The position numbers and the translations under genes were made by a program. This document shows positions 19,441-27,731 of a DNA stretch of 64,000 nt, in pieces; positions within the stretch are counted from its first letter, which is position 1, and each line of letters begins with the position of its first letter. The notes beneath the pieces were generated by a model that worked only from the letters and a program-made list of their open reading frames with translations, was not told the DNA's origin and did no database searches. Origin of the DNA: Paenibacillus swuensis (GTDB taxonomy: Bacteria; Bacillota; Bacilli; Paenibacillales; DY6); contig NZ_CP011388.1 of the NCBI RefSeq assembly GCF_001644605.1, forward strand, positions 4,507,501 to 4,571,500, written 5' to 3'.

Positions 19441-19494
19441 GTACAATATATTGTGTGCGAATACCATTATACTATACTACATATTGTGCATCTA
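19441..19494 (-). promoter_or_regulatory. nrdJ promoter with two NrdR-like boxes
   Basis: The intergenic region 19313-19757 (445 bp) holds two near-palindromes whose cores fit the NrdR box CWATATATWG. Box 1 core CAATATATTG (19444-19453) is an exact match; box 2 core CTACATATTG (19477-19486) has one mismatch. Centres are 33 bp apart, about three helical turns. On the minus strand TATAAT (19471-19466) lies between them, with a weak -35 TAGATG (19494-19489) 17 nt upstream. Box 2 therefore covers the promoter spacer and box 1 the transcript start, as expected for repression by NrdR-ATP/dATP. The rest of the region, including the leader of yqhH, shows no other clear motif. Confidence 0.75.
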
Positions 19495-19757
19495 ATGACT
19501 CAGAGACGATTATTCGAGAATTTCGGGAGTACTGCCCCCGTTTGCTTTCGTTTTCTCTATGAATCTCTCTTTTTTGACTTTACCATCACTCCGCACCGCT
19601 GTGCGATTCTTCTATAAACCGAGCCGGCTCCGACCTGCCGAACCTTCATTTTAACACGAACCGGTTTGTGTTTGATTCGCCAATTTTTGGACCATACTAA
19701 GAGATGCACTTTAAGTACGTCACGGTACCACCCAGGAATCCGAAGGAGGCTTAATCT

Positions 19758-21548
19758 ATGCGCAACGAGAACCCGGAACTCCATATCAGGAACTTGAACG
19801 AACATTTAGAGCTTCAATTCAACCGGGATTGGGTCGGGGAACTGGAAGCCAAGATGGATAAGAACGGTCCTTGGGACGATTGGACGATGTTCCAGCTGGG
19901 CATGGAAGCGGAGCAAGCGGAGCTTGTCACCGGATTTGACGATCTGATGTGTCTTCGGCACATTCCGCAGCTGAAACCCCTCCCCCACCAGATCGACACC
20001 GCCAAAAAAGTACTGAATGAAATGCGCGGGCGCGCAATTCTTGCGGATGAAGTAGGTTTAGGCAAAACGATAGAAGCCGGTCTGATTCTCAAAGAATATA
20101 TCGTACGCGGTTTGGTCAGCAAGATCCTTATCCTTGTCCCTGCCTCCCTCGTGCTTCAATGGGTGCGGGAGCTTAACCAGAAATTCGGCATCTCCGCCGT
20201 GGCCCAGAAGAAAGAATATATGTGGAAGCAGCATGACGTCGTTGTGGCTTCTATGGATACCGCCAAACGAGATCCCCACCGCGACATTGTCCTGAGCCAG
20301 GAATACGACATGCTTGTCGTAGACGAAGCCCACAAACTCAAAAACAAGAAAACGACAAACTATCAATTCGTGACCCATATCCAAAAAAAATACTGCCTCT
20401 TACTCACCGCTACCCCTGTGCAAAATGATCTTGGCGAGCTTTATAATCTGATTACTTTGCTGAAACCGGGTCAATTGGGCGGGCAAGGCAGCTTCTCGGC
20501 TAACTTTGTCGTTGACAAACGCATTGCCAAGAACGAAACGCTGCTGCAAGAAGAGCTTTCCAAGGTGATGATCCGCAACCGTCGCGGAGACGGATTGGGA
20601 TTTACGAAGCGTCATGTGAAGAACGTTCCGTTAACCTTATCCGATGAGGAACAATCATTGTACGACGGCGTTACCTCCTTTGTCAAAACCCGTTACGAGG
20701 AATCCGGAGGAGACGTTTCCAGCGCGCTTTCACTCGTTACTTTACAACGCGAGGTATGCTCCAGCCGAGATGCGGTGTTCCTGACATTAGTGAATATGTT
20801 CAAAAAAACAGCCGAAGATTCTCCGGTGCGACCGAAAATTTGGGAGCTGGTAGACAAAATCAAGCAAATCCAAGCCAACACGAAAGCCGAGAAAGCCATG
20901 GAGCTGATCGAAGGCATGGACTCCAAGGTTATTGTGTTTACAGAATACCGCGCCACGCAGGAATATTTGATGAAATTTTTTAAAGATCACAAGCTCATCG
21001 CCGTACCTTACCGGGGAGGCATGAACCGCGGCAAGAAAGACTGGATGATGGACCTGTTCCGCAACCGCGCGCAAGTCATGGTCGCCACGGAAGCCGGCGG
21101 GGAGGGTATCAACCTCCAATTTTGCCATAATATCATCAACTTTGACCTGCCCTGGAACCCGATGCGCGTAGAACAGAGGATTGGCCGCATCCATCGCCTA
21201 GGCCAGAAGAATGACGTGAATATCTATAACCTGTCCACGCACGGCACGATTGAGGAACATATTATCCATCTGTTGCACGAAAAAATAAACATGTTCGAAT
21301 CCGTCATCGGTCAACTGGATATGATACTGGAGCGCTTTGAGAAAAAGTCGAGTTCACTGGAAAACTCGCTGTACAAAATCATCCTCGAAGCCAAAACCGA
21401 TGAGGAAATTCGTCAAAGTATCGGGTCCCTCGGAGAATCCATCAGCGGCGTCAAGAAGGAACTGGAATCGCAGGAAAGCGCAGCGCCTCGGGCTGGCGCC
21501 ATTCTGGACAGCGGCACATACGGACGTACGGTGGAGGGAAGATCATGA
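19758..21548 (+). CDS. yqhH: SNF2-family DEAD/DEAH helicase (YqhH-like)
   Basis: 596-residue SNF2-type ATPase with a perfect AAGGAGG 8 nt before the ATG. Helicase motifs in order: Q-type PLPHQIDTAKKVL, motif I ADEVGLGKT (96-104), Ia LVPASLVLQW, motif II DEAH (189-192), motif III TATPVQND (about 217), motif V ATEAGGEGINLQ, motif VI QRIGRIHRLGQ. It has no accessory DNA-binding domain beyond the short N-terminal segment and a charged C-terminus. It matches B. subtilis YqhH in composition and in having YqhG as translationally overlapping partner. It probably remodels a nucleoprotein complex. The target is unknown, and the gcvT operon next to the pair in B. subtilis is absent here. Confidence 0.88.
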   Translation: MRNENPELHIRNLNEHLELQFNRDWVGELEAKMDKNGPWDDWTMFQLGMEAEQAELVTGFDDLMCLRHIPQLKPLPHQIDTAKKVLNEMRGRAILADEVGLGKTIEAGLILKEYIVRGLVSKILILVPASLVLQWVRELNQKFGISAVAQKKEYMWKQHDVVVASMDTAKRDPHRDIVLSQEYDMLVVDEAHKLKNKKTTNYQFVTHIQKKYCLLLTATPVQNDLGELYNLITLLKPGQLGGQGSFSANFVVDKRIAKNETLLQEELSKVMIRNRRGDGLGFTKRHVKNVPLTLSDEEQSLYDGVTSFVKTRYEESGGDVSSALSLVTLQREVCSSRDAVFLTLVNMFKKTAEDSPVRPKIWELVDKIKQIQANTKAEKAMELIEGMDSKVIVFTEYRATQEYLMKFFKDHKLIAVPYRGGMNRGKKDWMMDLFRNRAQVMVATEAGGEGINLQFCHNIINFDLPWNPMRVEQRIGRIHRLGQKNDVNIYNLSTHGTIEEHIIHLLHEKINMFESVIGQLDMILERFEKKSSSLENSLYKIILEAKTDEEIRQSIGSLGESISGVKKELESQESAAPRAGAILDSGTYGRTVEGRS

Positions 21549-22534
21549 ATCCGAAGCAAGTACAGAAATACGTGATGCGTTACCTGGACACGACCGAATG
21601 CCAAGTGCTGGAGAAACATCCGGCGTATGTGACCGCCAAGCTGTCCCCGGACGCCGATAGGGATCTGACCGGCCGATCCTACTATTGGAGCTTCGTTGAG
21701 CGTACCGGGGCTCCGCCGCAAACGATGACCTACACCTTCGTGTTTGATCCCGAGAAACACGAAGAACTGAAGGCGGCGAAAGCCGTGCCGCCTCAGGGGC
21801 AGCCTGCGCCGGGCGGTGCGCAGGTATCGCCCGGCGCAGCAGGCCCGCAGCAGCCCGCGAGCGACTCCATCCTCGGACGTTACTTCGGTTTTGTGCCCAC
21901 CGCGCCGGTGGCGCGGGTGCCCCAAGACCACGTCACGTTCGGGAGCAAGCGGCTGCAGCAGATCTTTAACGTCGCGCGCGCCAAAGGCCGCTGCGTCTGT
22001 CTGTTCGAGGAGCCTGCCCGGGAGCAGAGCCGGGCAGGCTCCTCTATGCAGTACAGCACGTGGCTGTGCGTGAACTTCAAGGCGCAATTTATTTGCGACA
22101 TGAAGCGCGACGAGCTCCACTCGCTGGCCATGAACCTCTCAACGGGCGAGATCGTGGAGAATTTCTACCCGGGTCTGCTTGAACGCAAGCTGACCCCGAA
22201 GCTCCCCGCCCAGGCGCATACGCCCAAGCGCACGGTCACGCTGGCCAAGGCGGTAACGCAGCTGGAGCAGCTGCTGGAGCGCAAGATCAAGCGTTACGAT
22301 CACGCTTGGGCCAATGAAGCACAGGAACGGCTGCAAGAGGAGCTTGCGCGTATACAGGCTTACTATGAAGACCTGTTAAAGGCGGCGGAAGAAGAGGAAA
22401 AGAAGGCGGAGATTCAGACTCAGTTTGATAACCGCGCCAAAGAAATCAGGTGGCAATATAAACCGAGGGTTGAAATAAATGCAGTCTCTTCCGGAATCTT
22501 TCACCTCGATCCGATGAATGCCGCCGGAAACTGA
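21545..22534 (+). CDS. yqhG: YqhG family protein
   Basis: 329-residue soluble protein whose ATG overlaps the helicase stop by 4 nt (ATGA), so the two are translationally coupled. The N-terminal 80 residues (VQKYVMRYLDTTECQVLEKHPAYVTAKLSPDADRDL) form the conserved part. A Pro/Gly/Gln-rich linker follows at about 80-115, then a domain with TYSTWLCVNFK-like beta strands, and an alpha-helical, Glu/Lys-rich C-terminus (about 255-305) that looks like coiled coil. The segment 21.78-22.3 kb is noticeably richer in G+C than its surroundings. YqhG has no assigned activity; constant pairing with YqhH suggests a substrate or loader subunit. Confidence 0.82.
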   Translation: MNPKQVQKYVMRYLDTTECQVLEKHPAYVTAKLSPDADRDLTGRSYYWSFVERTGAPPQTMTYTFVFDPEKHEELKAAKAVPPQGQPAPGGAQVSPGAAGPQQPASDSILGRYFGFVPTAPVARVPQDHVTFGSKRLQQIFNVARAKGRCVCLFEEPAREQSRAGSSMQYSTWLCVNFKAQFICDMKRDELHSLAMNLSTGEIVENFYPGLLERKLTPKLPAQAHTPKRTVTLAKAVTQLEQLLERKIKRYDHAWANEAQERLQEELARIQAYYEDLLKAAEEEEKKAEIQTQFDNRAKEIRWQYKPRVEINAVSSGIFHLDPMNAAGN

Positions 22535-22670
22535 CGATTATCGCTAACAGGCGGCAAAAAAACTGCTATCCTCGCAGCAAACGTCTGACAGGTTCTAACA
22601 CGTTTCTCGCGGCATATCTTTTATGATAGAAACATAGAATCGGGGACACCCGGGAAAACGGCGGTGGACG

Positions 22671-23621
22671 ATGCGCAAATGGTTTATAACGCTCGGCGGA
22701 GCATTAATCGCCTGGGGTTTATTCTGGCCGACGGGAACGCAGGCACTTAAGGCTAAACCGTCATTACCTGCTCCAAAATCCATACATATAGCCAGCGGTA
22801 TCCTTCAGCCCGCCGCGTTTCAGGACAAGCTTCAGCAATATATCGGTGACAAGCTTCACACCCTGTCTAGCCAAAAAGGTTTTGAGAATTGGAACAATGC
22901 CGAAATTCACATAACCACACTGGGTCCGGGCACCCATGGCTGGCTTGTTCTTCTAACCCAGCGGGGAATTGACGTAGGTTATCTTGTCATCACGGCCGAC
23001 GACAGCGGCATGCTGAAGTTAGCCGAATACGGTCGGGGCGGCACCTCCCTCTTCTCACCCGTCAAGCTGTACGCATCCATGCTGCAGCAGGAACTTATTC
23101 CATCCAATATGAGCTACACAGACTTTAGATCCAGTCCTACCTACCAATCCGAACGGTATTACTTCTCGGCGCTCCAATCTCTTTGGAAAGTTACTGTATC
23201 CGGCGCAGGAGGTGAACCCTGGTTTCTGGACGGCAAAACAGGGGAGATCCTTCCTCTGACAATGAAGGATTTGAAGGCGGTCATTCCTGCCAAAGAAAAC
23301 CCTTCCAAGGCAAATGTCAAGTTGTCACAGCCTTCCTCTTTACTTCTGCCGACCTTCGACCCGTATGCGCGTTTACCTTGGGTTAAGAAGCCCGCCTTAA
23401 CTTATGAAAACTTCGAGGATGTGCAGAAACGCCTGAATCAACGTGACAAAATCATGTATACCGCTGAATATTGGGACAGAAGCATTCGTTATGTCTTTCC
23501 TGTAACGGGGTATGAATCCCGTCCGGATGAAACTCCATACCTTATCGTTGAACAGGATGGTTTAAGATATTTGCCGTTTCACAGCGTGTCTGAACAAGGC
23601 AAATTTTATAAATCCTCCTAA
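22671..23621 (+). CDS. Secreted or membrane-anchored protein of unknown function
   Basis: I do not recognise this 316-residue protein. Residues 1-26 read as a signal peptide or anchor (MRKW, hydrophobic GGALIAWGLFW, then TQALKA). The rest looks extracellular and beta-rich, with one PepSY-like feature: LWKVTVSGAGGEPWFLDGKTGEIL near residue 180, a pattern often seen where a protein repeats W.V...G..WF.DA.TGE. No catalytic motif is evident. It stands alone, with a strong terminator 9 nt after the stop. Confidence 0.65.
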   Translation: MRKWFITLGGALIAWGLFWPTGTQALKAKPSLPAPKSIHIASGILQPAAFQDKLQQYIGDKLHTLSSQKGFENWNNAEIHITTLGPGTHGWLVLLTQRGIDVGYLVITADDSGMLKLAEYGRGGTSLFSPVKLYASMLQQELIPSNMSYTDFRSSPTYQSERYYFSALQSLWKVTVSGAGGEPWFLDGKTGEILPLTMKDLKAVIPAKENPSKANVKLSQPSSLLLPTFDPYARLPWVKKPALTYENFEDVQKRLNQRDKIMYTAEYWDRSIRYVFPVTGYESRPDETPYLIVEQDGLRYLPFHSVSEQGKFYKSS

Positions 23622-23629
23622 TCATGATA

Positions 23630-23673
23630 AAAGGCACTTGTCTCCGCTTAAGACAGCGGAATCAAGTGCCTTT
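23630..23673. terminator. Bidirectional terminator between 22671-23621 and yqzE
   Basis: Outer arms AAAGGCACTTG and CAAGTGCCTTT are perfect complements, with an inner CCGCT/AGCGG stem. It is followed by TTTATTTTTATTTTC on the plus strand and a shorter T run on the minus strand, between convergent genes. Confidence 0.88.
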
Positions 23674-23677
23674 ATTT

Positions 23678-23857
23678 TTATTTTCTCCATTTGGTAAACC
23701 ATAGCTTCAATGATATAGGAATCATCCCGAACCACTTGGATTCCCAAGGTTCTTTCCTTGCCGTGTTGCGGGCTTGATGTCGAATTTCTTTAGGTGTATC
23801 GATATAGGTCACGACTTGTTGCGTAATATATTTAATTAGATCTTCCCCTTTAGCCAT
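23678..23857 (-). CDS. yqzE: YqzE-like small protein
   Basis: 59 residues from the ATG at 23857, with GAGGAGGGG 7 nt upstream. The sequence MAKGEDLIKYITQQVVTYIDTPKEIR followed by a Trp-rich tail (WESKWFGMIPISLKLWF) matches the YqzE family of Bacillales, encoded in B. subtilis beside the comG competence operon. There is no comG gene here. The protein is basic, and the C-terminal half could lie on or in a membrane. The function is unknown. Confidence 0.75.
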   Translation of the reverse strand: MAKGEDLIKYITQQVVTYIDTPKEIRHQARNTARKEPWESKWFGMIPISLKLWFTKWRK

Positions 23858-23988
23858 ACAGCATCCCCTCCTCGCTAACATCCTGCCCTGATTGTCCCCC
23901 TTTTATCCCTTTGTATGAAATCCGACAGACTGCGCAAGCTTACAAACATTGAGCTGTGTAAATTTTGAAGGAAGGGGAAGAACCATTC

Positions 23989-24753
23989 ATGACGAAGACA
24001 TCACATCCTAAGGCTGTGTTCAAAAAGGTACTGCAAGCTTTAACCTTGTGGATCACCCTCACGGCAGTTACTGCCATCTGGATAAACAAGGAGTCTTCTG
24101 CGCAAGCGGCCCCCCCTCATGTTGTTACAACGGAGGTCATCATTGATGCGGGCCACGGGGGTGTTGATGGGGGAACCAGCTACGGGAACTTGCTCGAGAA
24201 GGATATCAATCTTCAATTGGCGCAGAAGCTTTATGAGCAGTTGCATAAGCGACGGCTGCCCGCGGTTCTGAACCGGACAGGCGACTATGCGTTAAGCGAT
24301 CACAACCAGTGGCTTCGAACCCGGTCCCGTCACCGAAAAGATTTGGCGCAACGTAAAGAGCTGAGTCATGTGATATCCAGCCGCATCCTTGTGTCGCTGC
24401 ATGTCAATTGGGGCGGCCGCGGCGCGACGGGTCCCATTGTCCTGTATCAGCGGAATATGGAAAGCTTCTTGTTAGCCCAGCAGCTTCAAACCAAGTTAAA
24501 TCGCGTCTATGGTACCCTTTACAGGCCCAAAGCGGCCAGACAATATTATCTGCTTAACCAAAGCGCGGTTCCCGCTGTCATTGTGGAGACCGGATTTATG
24601 AGTCATCCGCGGGACCGTGAACTTCTGACAAGCCGCAAAGGTCAGTCCCGGATTGTGAAAGCGTTAGAAAACGGAGTTCTTTCCTATTTGTATTTGCACG
24701 GAAACGGGGAAGTGAACCACGGAGAAAAACATAAAAACCCTCTACCAAAGTAG
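23989..24753 (+). CDS. CwlD-like N-acetylmuramoyl-L-alanine amidase
   Basis: Zinc amidase (Amidase_3) that cleaves the lactyl-peptide bond of peptidoglycan. 254 residues from the ATG at 23989; the frame opens earlier at a TTG (23965) that overlaps the purine-rich ribosome binding site. A single hydrophobic segment at about 16-34 is an anchor or signal. The zinc ligands are visible: His in IDAGHGGVDGG, Glu in NLLEKDINLQ, His in SLHVNW; catalytic Glu in VIVETGFMSHP. Length and order fit CwlD, the enzyme that starts muramic-lactam formation in the spore cortex, but a vegetative role cannot be excluded. The 3' end overlaps the terminator of the opposite tRNA gene. Confidence 0.85.
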   Translation: MTKTSHPKAVFKKVLQALTLWITLTAVTAIWINKESSAQAAPPHVVTTEVIIDAGHGGVDGGTSYGNLLEKDINLQLAQKLYEQLHKRRLPAVLNRTGDYALSDHNQWLRTRSRHRKDLAQRKELSHVISSRILVSLHVNWGGRGATGPIVLYQRNMESFLLAQQLQTKLNRVYGTLYRPKAARQYYLLNQSAVPAVIVETGFMSHPRDRELLTSRKGQSRIVKALENGVLSYLYLHGNGEVNHGEKHKNPLPK

Positions 24754-24757
24754 AGGG
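24726..24757 (-). terminator. Terminator of tRNA-Leu inside the amidase 3' end
   Basis: CCCTCTAC and GTAGAGGG form an 8-bp stem (24738-24757). On the minus strand it is followed by TTTTTATGTTTTT. It lies 15 nt after the tRNA 3' end and includes the amidase stop codon on the other strand. Confidence 0.85.
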
Positions 24758-24771
24758 AGGAAGGTTATGTA

Positions 24772-24860
<89 letters not shown>

Positions 24861-25008
24861 TTTAGCTACGACTGAAAGTGTTACCCGCTGTCGTCGTAAT
24901 TAAGATAATATCACGCACAAAAATCGAAGTCAAGCATTTTTTCATTTCGCATAATCGTGGTTAAAAAAGAACATTCTAGCACTAATGAAACTCGAGGAGC
25001 TGCCCTAA

Positions 25009-25326
25009 ATGGAAAGAGAATGTATCGTGCATTTTGAAGTAAAGCATCAGGAGCCGCAAGAAGTCAAACATCTTCACGGTCTCCTCTACGTTGACGGAAA
25101 ACGTGAACCGACGGTGGACGAACTCACCGGCTGTCTGCAAGCGTGCGGCTTTGATGTACGCCCGGACAGGCCGGAGAAATTAACGTTCAAGCCTACTCTT
25201 CCGGGAGAAGATGATTACCGCATACGGATTACCAACCTCGATTTTGGCGATCAGGAGGAAGAACAGAATAACGAAGTATTACGTCAATTGGCCAAAAATT
25301 TCGTGCGTCGGGAACCCGAACTGTAA
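25009..25326 (+). CDS. Conserved small protein of unknown function
   Basis: 105-residue soluble acidic protein; GAGGAG lies 9 nt before the ATG. It opens with a beta-rich stretch (RECIVHFEVKHQEPQEVKHLHGLLYVDGKREPTVDEL) and ends in a Glu/Gln-rich helix. I see no recognisable domain or catalytic motif. It is followed 57 nt later by another small gene on the same strand and may share its transcript. Confidence 0.65.
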   Translation: MERECIVHFEVKHQEPQEVKHLHGLLYVDGKREPTVDELTGCLQACGFDVRPDRPEKLTFKPTLPGEDDYRIRITNLDFGDQEEEQNNEVLRQLAKNFVRREPEL

Positions 25327-25383
25327 TCTTTTGAACAAGCTCCGTATATGAATAGTGTAAATGCGCTGTTGGGAGTTGGGACA

Positions 25384-25806
25384 ATGGATGACATGTTCGG
25401 GCAGTTCGAATGGATTTACCGATATGCTGAAGTAAACAAAGTACAGTTGACACTCCTTCTATTAAACGCTGCGGGGTTGTTCACGTTGTGGTACACCTAC
25501 TGGAAAACACGCTTCATCCGATTGATGAGAACTACATTTGAGCGCTCGAATCTGTACGTGACTGTAACCAAGCCCAACAAGAAAGTACGTAAGCTCTATC
25601 CCCGGCTCACCAAGCTAAGCGATCAGGACGATCCCGAATACTTCGTATTTGAATATGCCATGCCCATCGGCATGACCGTGAAATCCTTCGAGGAGAAGAA
25701 AAAACATTTTGAAACCGCGTTTGACGCCAAAGCGCTGGTAAGCGGCGAAGGTCTTATGTTAAGCATCAAAATAAAGAAGGAAAAGCTTATTCATTCCGCC
25801 GCCTAA
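25384..25806 (+). CDS. Small single-pass membrane protein of unknown function
   Basis: 140 residues from the ATG at 25384 (GGGAG 8 nt upstream). One hydrophobic segment at about residues 20-40 (LTLLLLNAAGLFTLWYTYW) is followed by a basic, soluble C-terminal domain. I do not recognise it. The soluble part (VTVTKPNKKVRKLYPRLTKL, then PEYFVFEYAMPIGMTVKSFEEKKKHFETAF) has the look of the membrane-proximal segment of FtsK-like proteins of integrative elements, but there is no ATPase domain and no other element gene nearby, so this is only a hint. Confidence 0.62.
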   Translation: MDDMFGQFEWIYRYAEVNKVQLTLLLLNAAGLFTLWYTYWKTRFIRLMRTTFERSNLYVTVTKPNKKVRKLYPRLTKLSDQDDPEYFVFEYAMPIGMTVKSFEEKKKHFETAFDAKALVSGEGLMLSIKIKKEKLIHSAA

Positions 25807-25821
25807 ACGCATGACAACCTC

Positions 25822-25860
25822 AAAAACACCTTTTCCCCATCAGCGGAAAAGGTGTTTTTT
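25822..25860. terminator. Bidirectional terminator
   Basis: AACACCTTTTCC pairs with GGAAAAGGTGTT around CCATCAGC. T runs follow on both strands, between convergent genes. Confidence 0.9.
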
Positions 25861-25877
25861 GAGCAGGCAGGAGTTAA

Positions 25878-26222
25878 TTAATGTACGATGCCTTCCAACG
25901 CTTTCTGCACACGGGTAACCCCTTGCGAAATAGCGTGTCCGCCCCCGACCGCGCCGGCGACGGCTACGGTCTCCATGACTTCTTCCGGGGTTGCGCCTTT
26001 CTGCAGAGCTTCCCGTACATGATAGAAGGTGCATACCTCGTTGTTTGCGAACAGCCCCATGCCGAGTGCGATCAACTGCTTCGTCTTCGCGTCCAGGGCT
26101 CCCTCCTGAAAACATTCACCGGTAAATTGATGATAAGTTTCCACTACCTGCGGCATCTGGGCCGACATATGGGTCAGCTCATCCTTGTATGCGCGCACTT
26201 TCGATTCCATCTGATCGGACAT
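25878..26222 (-). CDS. Carboxymuconolactone decarboxylase (AhpD-like) family protein
   Basis: 114-residue protein of the CMD/AhpD fold; the ATG at 26222 has GGAGG 7 nt upstream. The family signature is ALDAKTKQLIALGMGLFANNEVCTFYHVREALQKGATPEEVMETV. The redox CxxC of AhpD is not present: only one Cys (EVCTFYHV) remains, followed by His, so peroxidase-reductase activity is doubtful. The glycine-rich GAVGGGHAIS near the C-terminus is typical. The substrate is unknown. Confidence 0.85.
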   Translation of the reverse strand: MSDQMESKVRAYKDELTHMSAQMPQVVETYHQFTGECFQEGALDAKTKQLIALGMGLFANNEVCTFYHVREALQKGATPEEVMETVAVAGAVGGGHAISQGVTRVQKALEGIVH

Positions 26223-26276
26223 TGGAACGCCTCCTATATACAATATCTGTCATAGAATGCCCCGCTGCTTCTCAAA

Positions 26277-26483
26277 TTATAAGCGACGTTCTTCATCCGC
26301 CTTCTGATAAATGTAACTGCGGTCCAGCTTCACGATCTTCCGGTTCTGTTTGCGCAGCATGACACTGTCATCATCCCACGCGACAACAATCCCTTTCACA
26401 TCATTCTCTTCCAACGCGTCACGAATGACACGCAGCTTGGTACCTTCAACCCGGTAATGGTCTAATTGCTCCTCTGTAATCAC
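26277..26483 (-). CDS. Small conserved protein of unknown function
   Basis: 68 residues from a GTG at 26483 with AAGGG 7 nt upstream. The central segment (GIVVAWDDDSVMLRKQNRKIVKLDRSYIYQ) alternates hydrophobic residues and charges like a small beta-barrel (Sm/SH3-like), but I cannot assign it to a family. It is highly charged and has no membrane segment. Confidence 0.6.
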   Translation of the reverse strand: MITEEQLDHYRVEGTKLRVIRDALEENDVKGIVVAWDDDSVMLRKQNRKIVKLDRSYIYQKADEERRL

Positions 26484-26510
26484 AGCTTGTCCCTTCCTTC
26501 CGTTACGAAA

Positions 26511-26544
26511 AAACAGAGCCTAAACGCTTTCACATTTAGGCTCT
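26511..26544 (-). terminator. Terminator of the 26583-26906 gene
   Basis: AGAGCCTAAA and TTTAGGCTCT are perfect complements with a 10-nt loop. On the minus strand the stem ends in GTTTTTTCG. Confidence 0.88.
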
Positions 26545-26582
26545 TGCTTCTATATGCTTACCCGCTTTCCGCGGAACCATAA

Positions 26583-26906
26583 TTAACCGATCGTTTCCTT
26601 GGATTCATTCGTCTCATACCAGCAATCCAATACCGTGCTGGACATGACCCGCTTGCGGATATATTCCGCTTGGGCTTCTGTGAACTGGCCGTCCCAGGAC
26701 ATTTGTAATTCTTCGCTTAACTTGACCACCGTCAACAATTCGGACCAGGCAACATAGCGTTTATACCAGAAAAATTGAGGATGCTCGATCATATAGGGAT
26801 ATAGATCGTCAAACTCGGTGTGCTTACAATCTAATGCGCGTTCAAAATGTACCTTAGCGTCAGACACTTTCTTGCCTAAAAATTCAGCCATTTGTTCGTT
26901 CCCCAT
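26583..26906 (-). CDS. Small soluble protein of unknown function
   Basis: 107 residues from the ATG at 26906, which has GAGGAGG 8 nt upstream; the frame's earlier TTG overlaps that site. It is helical and acidic, rich in Trp, Tyr and Phe (HPQFFWYKRYVAWSELL). No family or motif is recognised. It has its own terminator. Confidence 0.62.
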   Translation of the reverse strand: MGNEQMAEFLGKKVSDAKVHFERALDCKHTEFDDLYPYMIEHPQFFWYKRYVAWSELLTVVKLSEELQMSWDGQFTEAQAEYIRKRVMSSTVLDCWYETNESKETIG

Positions 26907-26992
26907 AGCTTCTGCCTCCTCTACCGTCAACTTACTGTTTATTATAAAATAAAACGTTCTAAGATGGAAGGCTGAGCGGCACGAATTCGCGC

Positions 26993-27565
26993 CTAATCTT
27001 CAAACCGGATGGTTTGGTCGGATAATGAAGAAATTTTCACCAGGGTTTCCAGACGAATGCCCTGTTCCCTGATGGCTGCCCCGCCGGCCTGGAACGTCTT
27101 CTCCAGAACCACGCCCATGCCTGCAAGGTGAGCGCCTGCCGTACGAATGATGCGGACAAGACCTTGAGCGGCGTCTCCGTTGGCAATAATATCATCTACA
27201 AACAATACCCGATCATCCGCGTTTAGAAACTTCTTGGAAACCATAATGTCGGTTACAATTCCTTTCGTAAAGGAAGGAACCCGTTCGCAGTAGGCATCGC
27301 TGTCGGTGGTGACGGACTTTTTCCGCCGCGCGAATACCATGGGAACACCCAGCTCCAGCGCGGTGGCAAAAGCAACGGAGATGCCAGAAGATTCTACCGT
27401 GATAACTCTTGTAATTCTCTCTTCCCGGAATCTTCGGGCAAACTCCCTGCCCATTTCCATAATCAGCTCCGGATCGACTTGATGGTTTAACAGCGCGTCT
27501 ACCTTCAGAACCTGATCATTTACAACACTGCCCTCGGACAGAATTCTTTGCTTCAACAATTCCAT
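26993..27565 (-). CDS. xpt: Xanthine phosphoribosyltransferase
   Basis: Converts xanthine and PRPP to XMP for purine salvage. From the ATG at 27565 the protein has 190 residues, the usual length, beginning MELLKQRILSEGSVVNDQVLKVDALLNHQ. The PRPP loop is VLFVDDIIANGDAAQG, and the flexible-loop region is ARRKKSVTTDSDAY. The frame is open well upstream of 27565, but that extension is not family-like. I looked in the short leader for the purine riboswitch that precedes xpt in B. subtilis and did not find one. There is no pbuX permease partner; the divergent gene is a YkvI-type transporter. Confidence 0.94.
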   Translation of the reverse strand: MELLKQRILSEGSVVNDQVLKVDALLNHQVDPELIMEMGREFARRFREERITRVITVESSGISVAFATALELGVPMVFARRKKSVTTDSDAYCERVPSFTKGIVTDIMVSKKFLNADDRVLFVDDIIANGDAAQGLVRIIRTAGAHLAGMGVVLEKTFQAGGAAIREQGIRLETLVKISSLSDQTIRFED

Positions 27566-27731
27566 AGTGTACACGCTCCCCGTATTATTATTTGTTAAAA
27601 TAACACAGATGATGAAACAGGCGCAACCTTTTGCCATGAAAAGAGGTGTATTGCATGGGTTAAACCCGGGTGGCATGCCCGTCCCGTTCATAACATAGGC
27701 TGTTAAGAGAGGATTGCGAAGGGATGAGGCT

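Noticed and set aside
26515-26544. cre-like GTGAAAGCGTTTA near 26.53 kb
   Set aside because: It is the loop and stem of a terminator downstream of a gene, not a promoter.
27566-27731. Purine riboswitch before xpt
   Set aside because: The leader lacks the purine-aptamer stem P1 and the conserved loop bases; only a weak promoter-like pair is visible.
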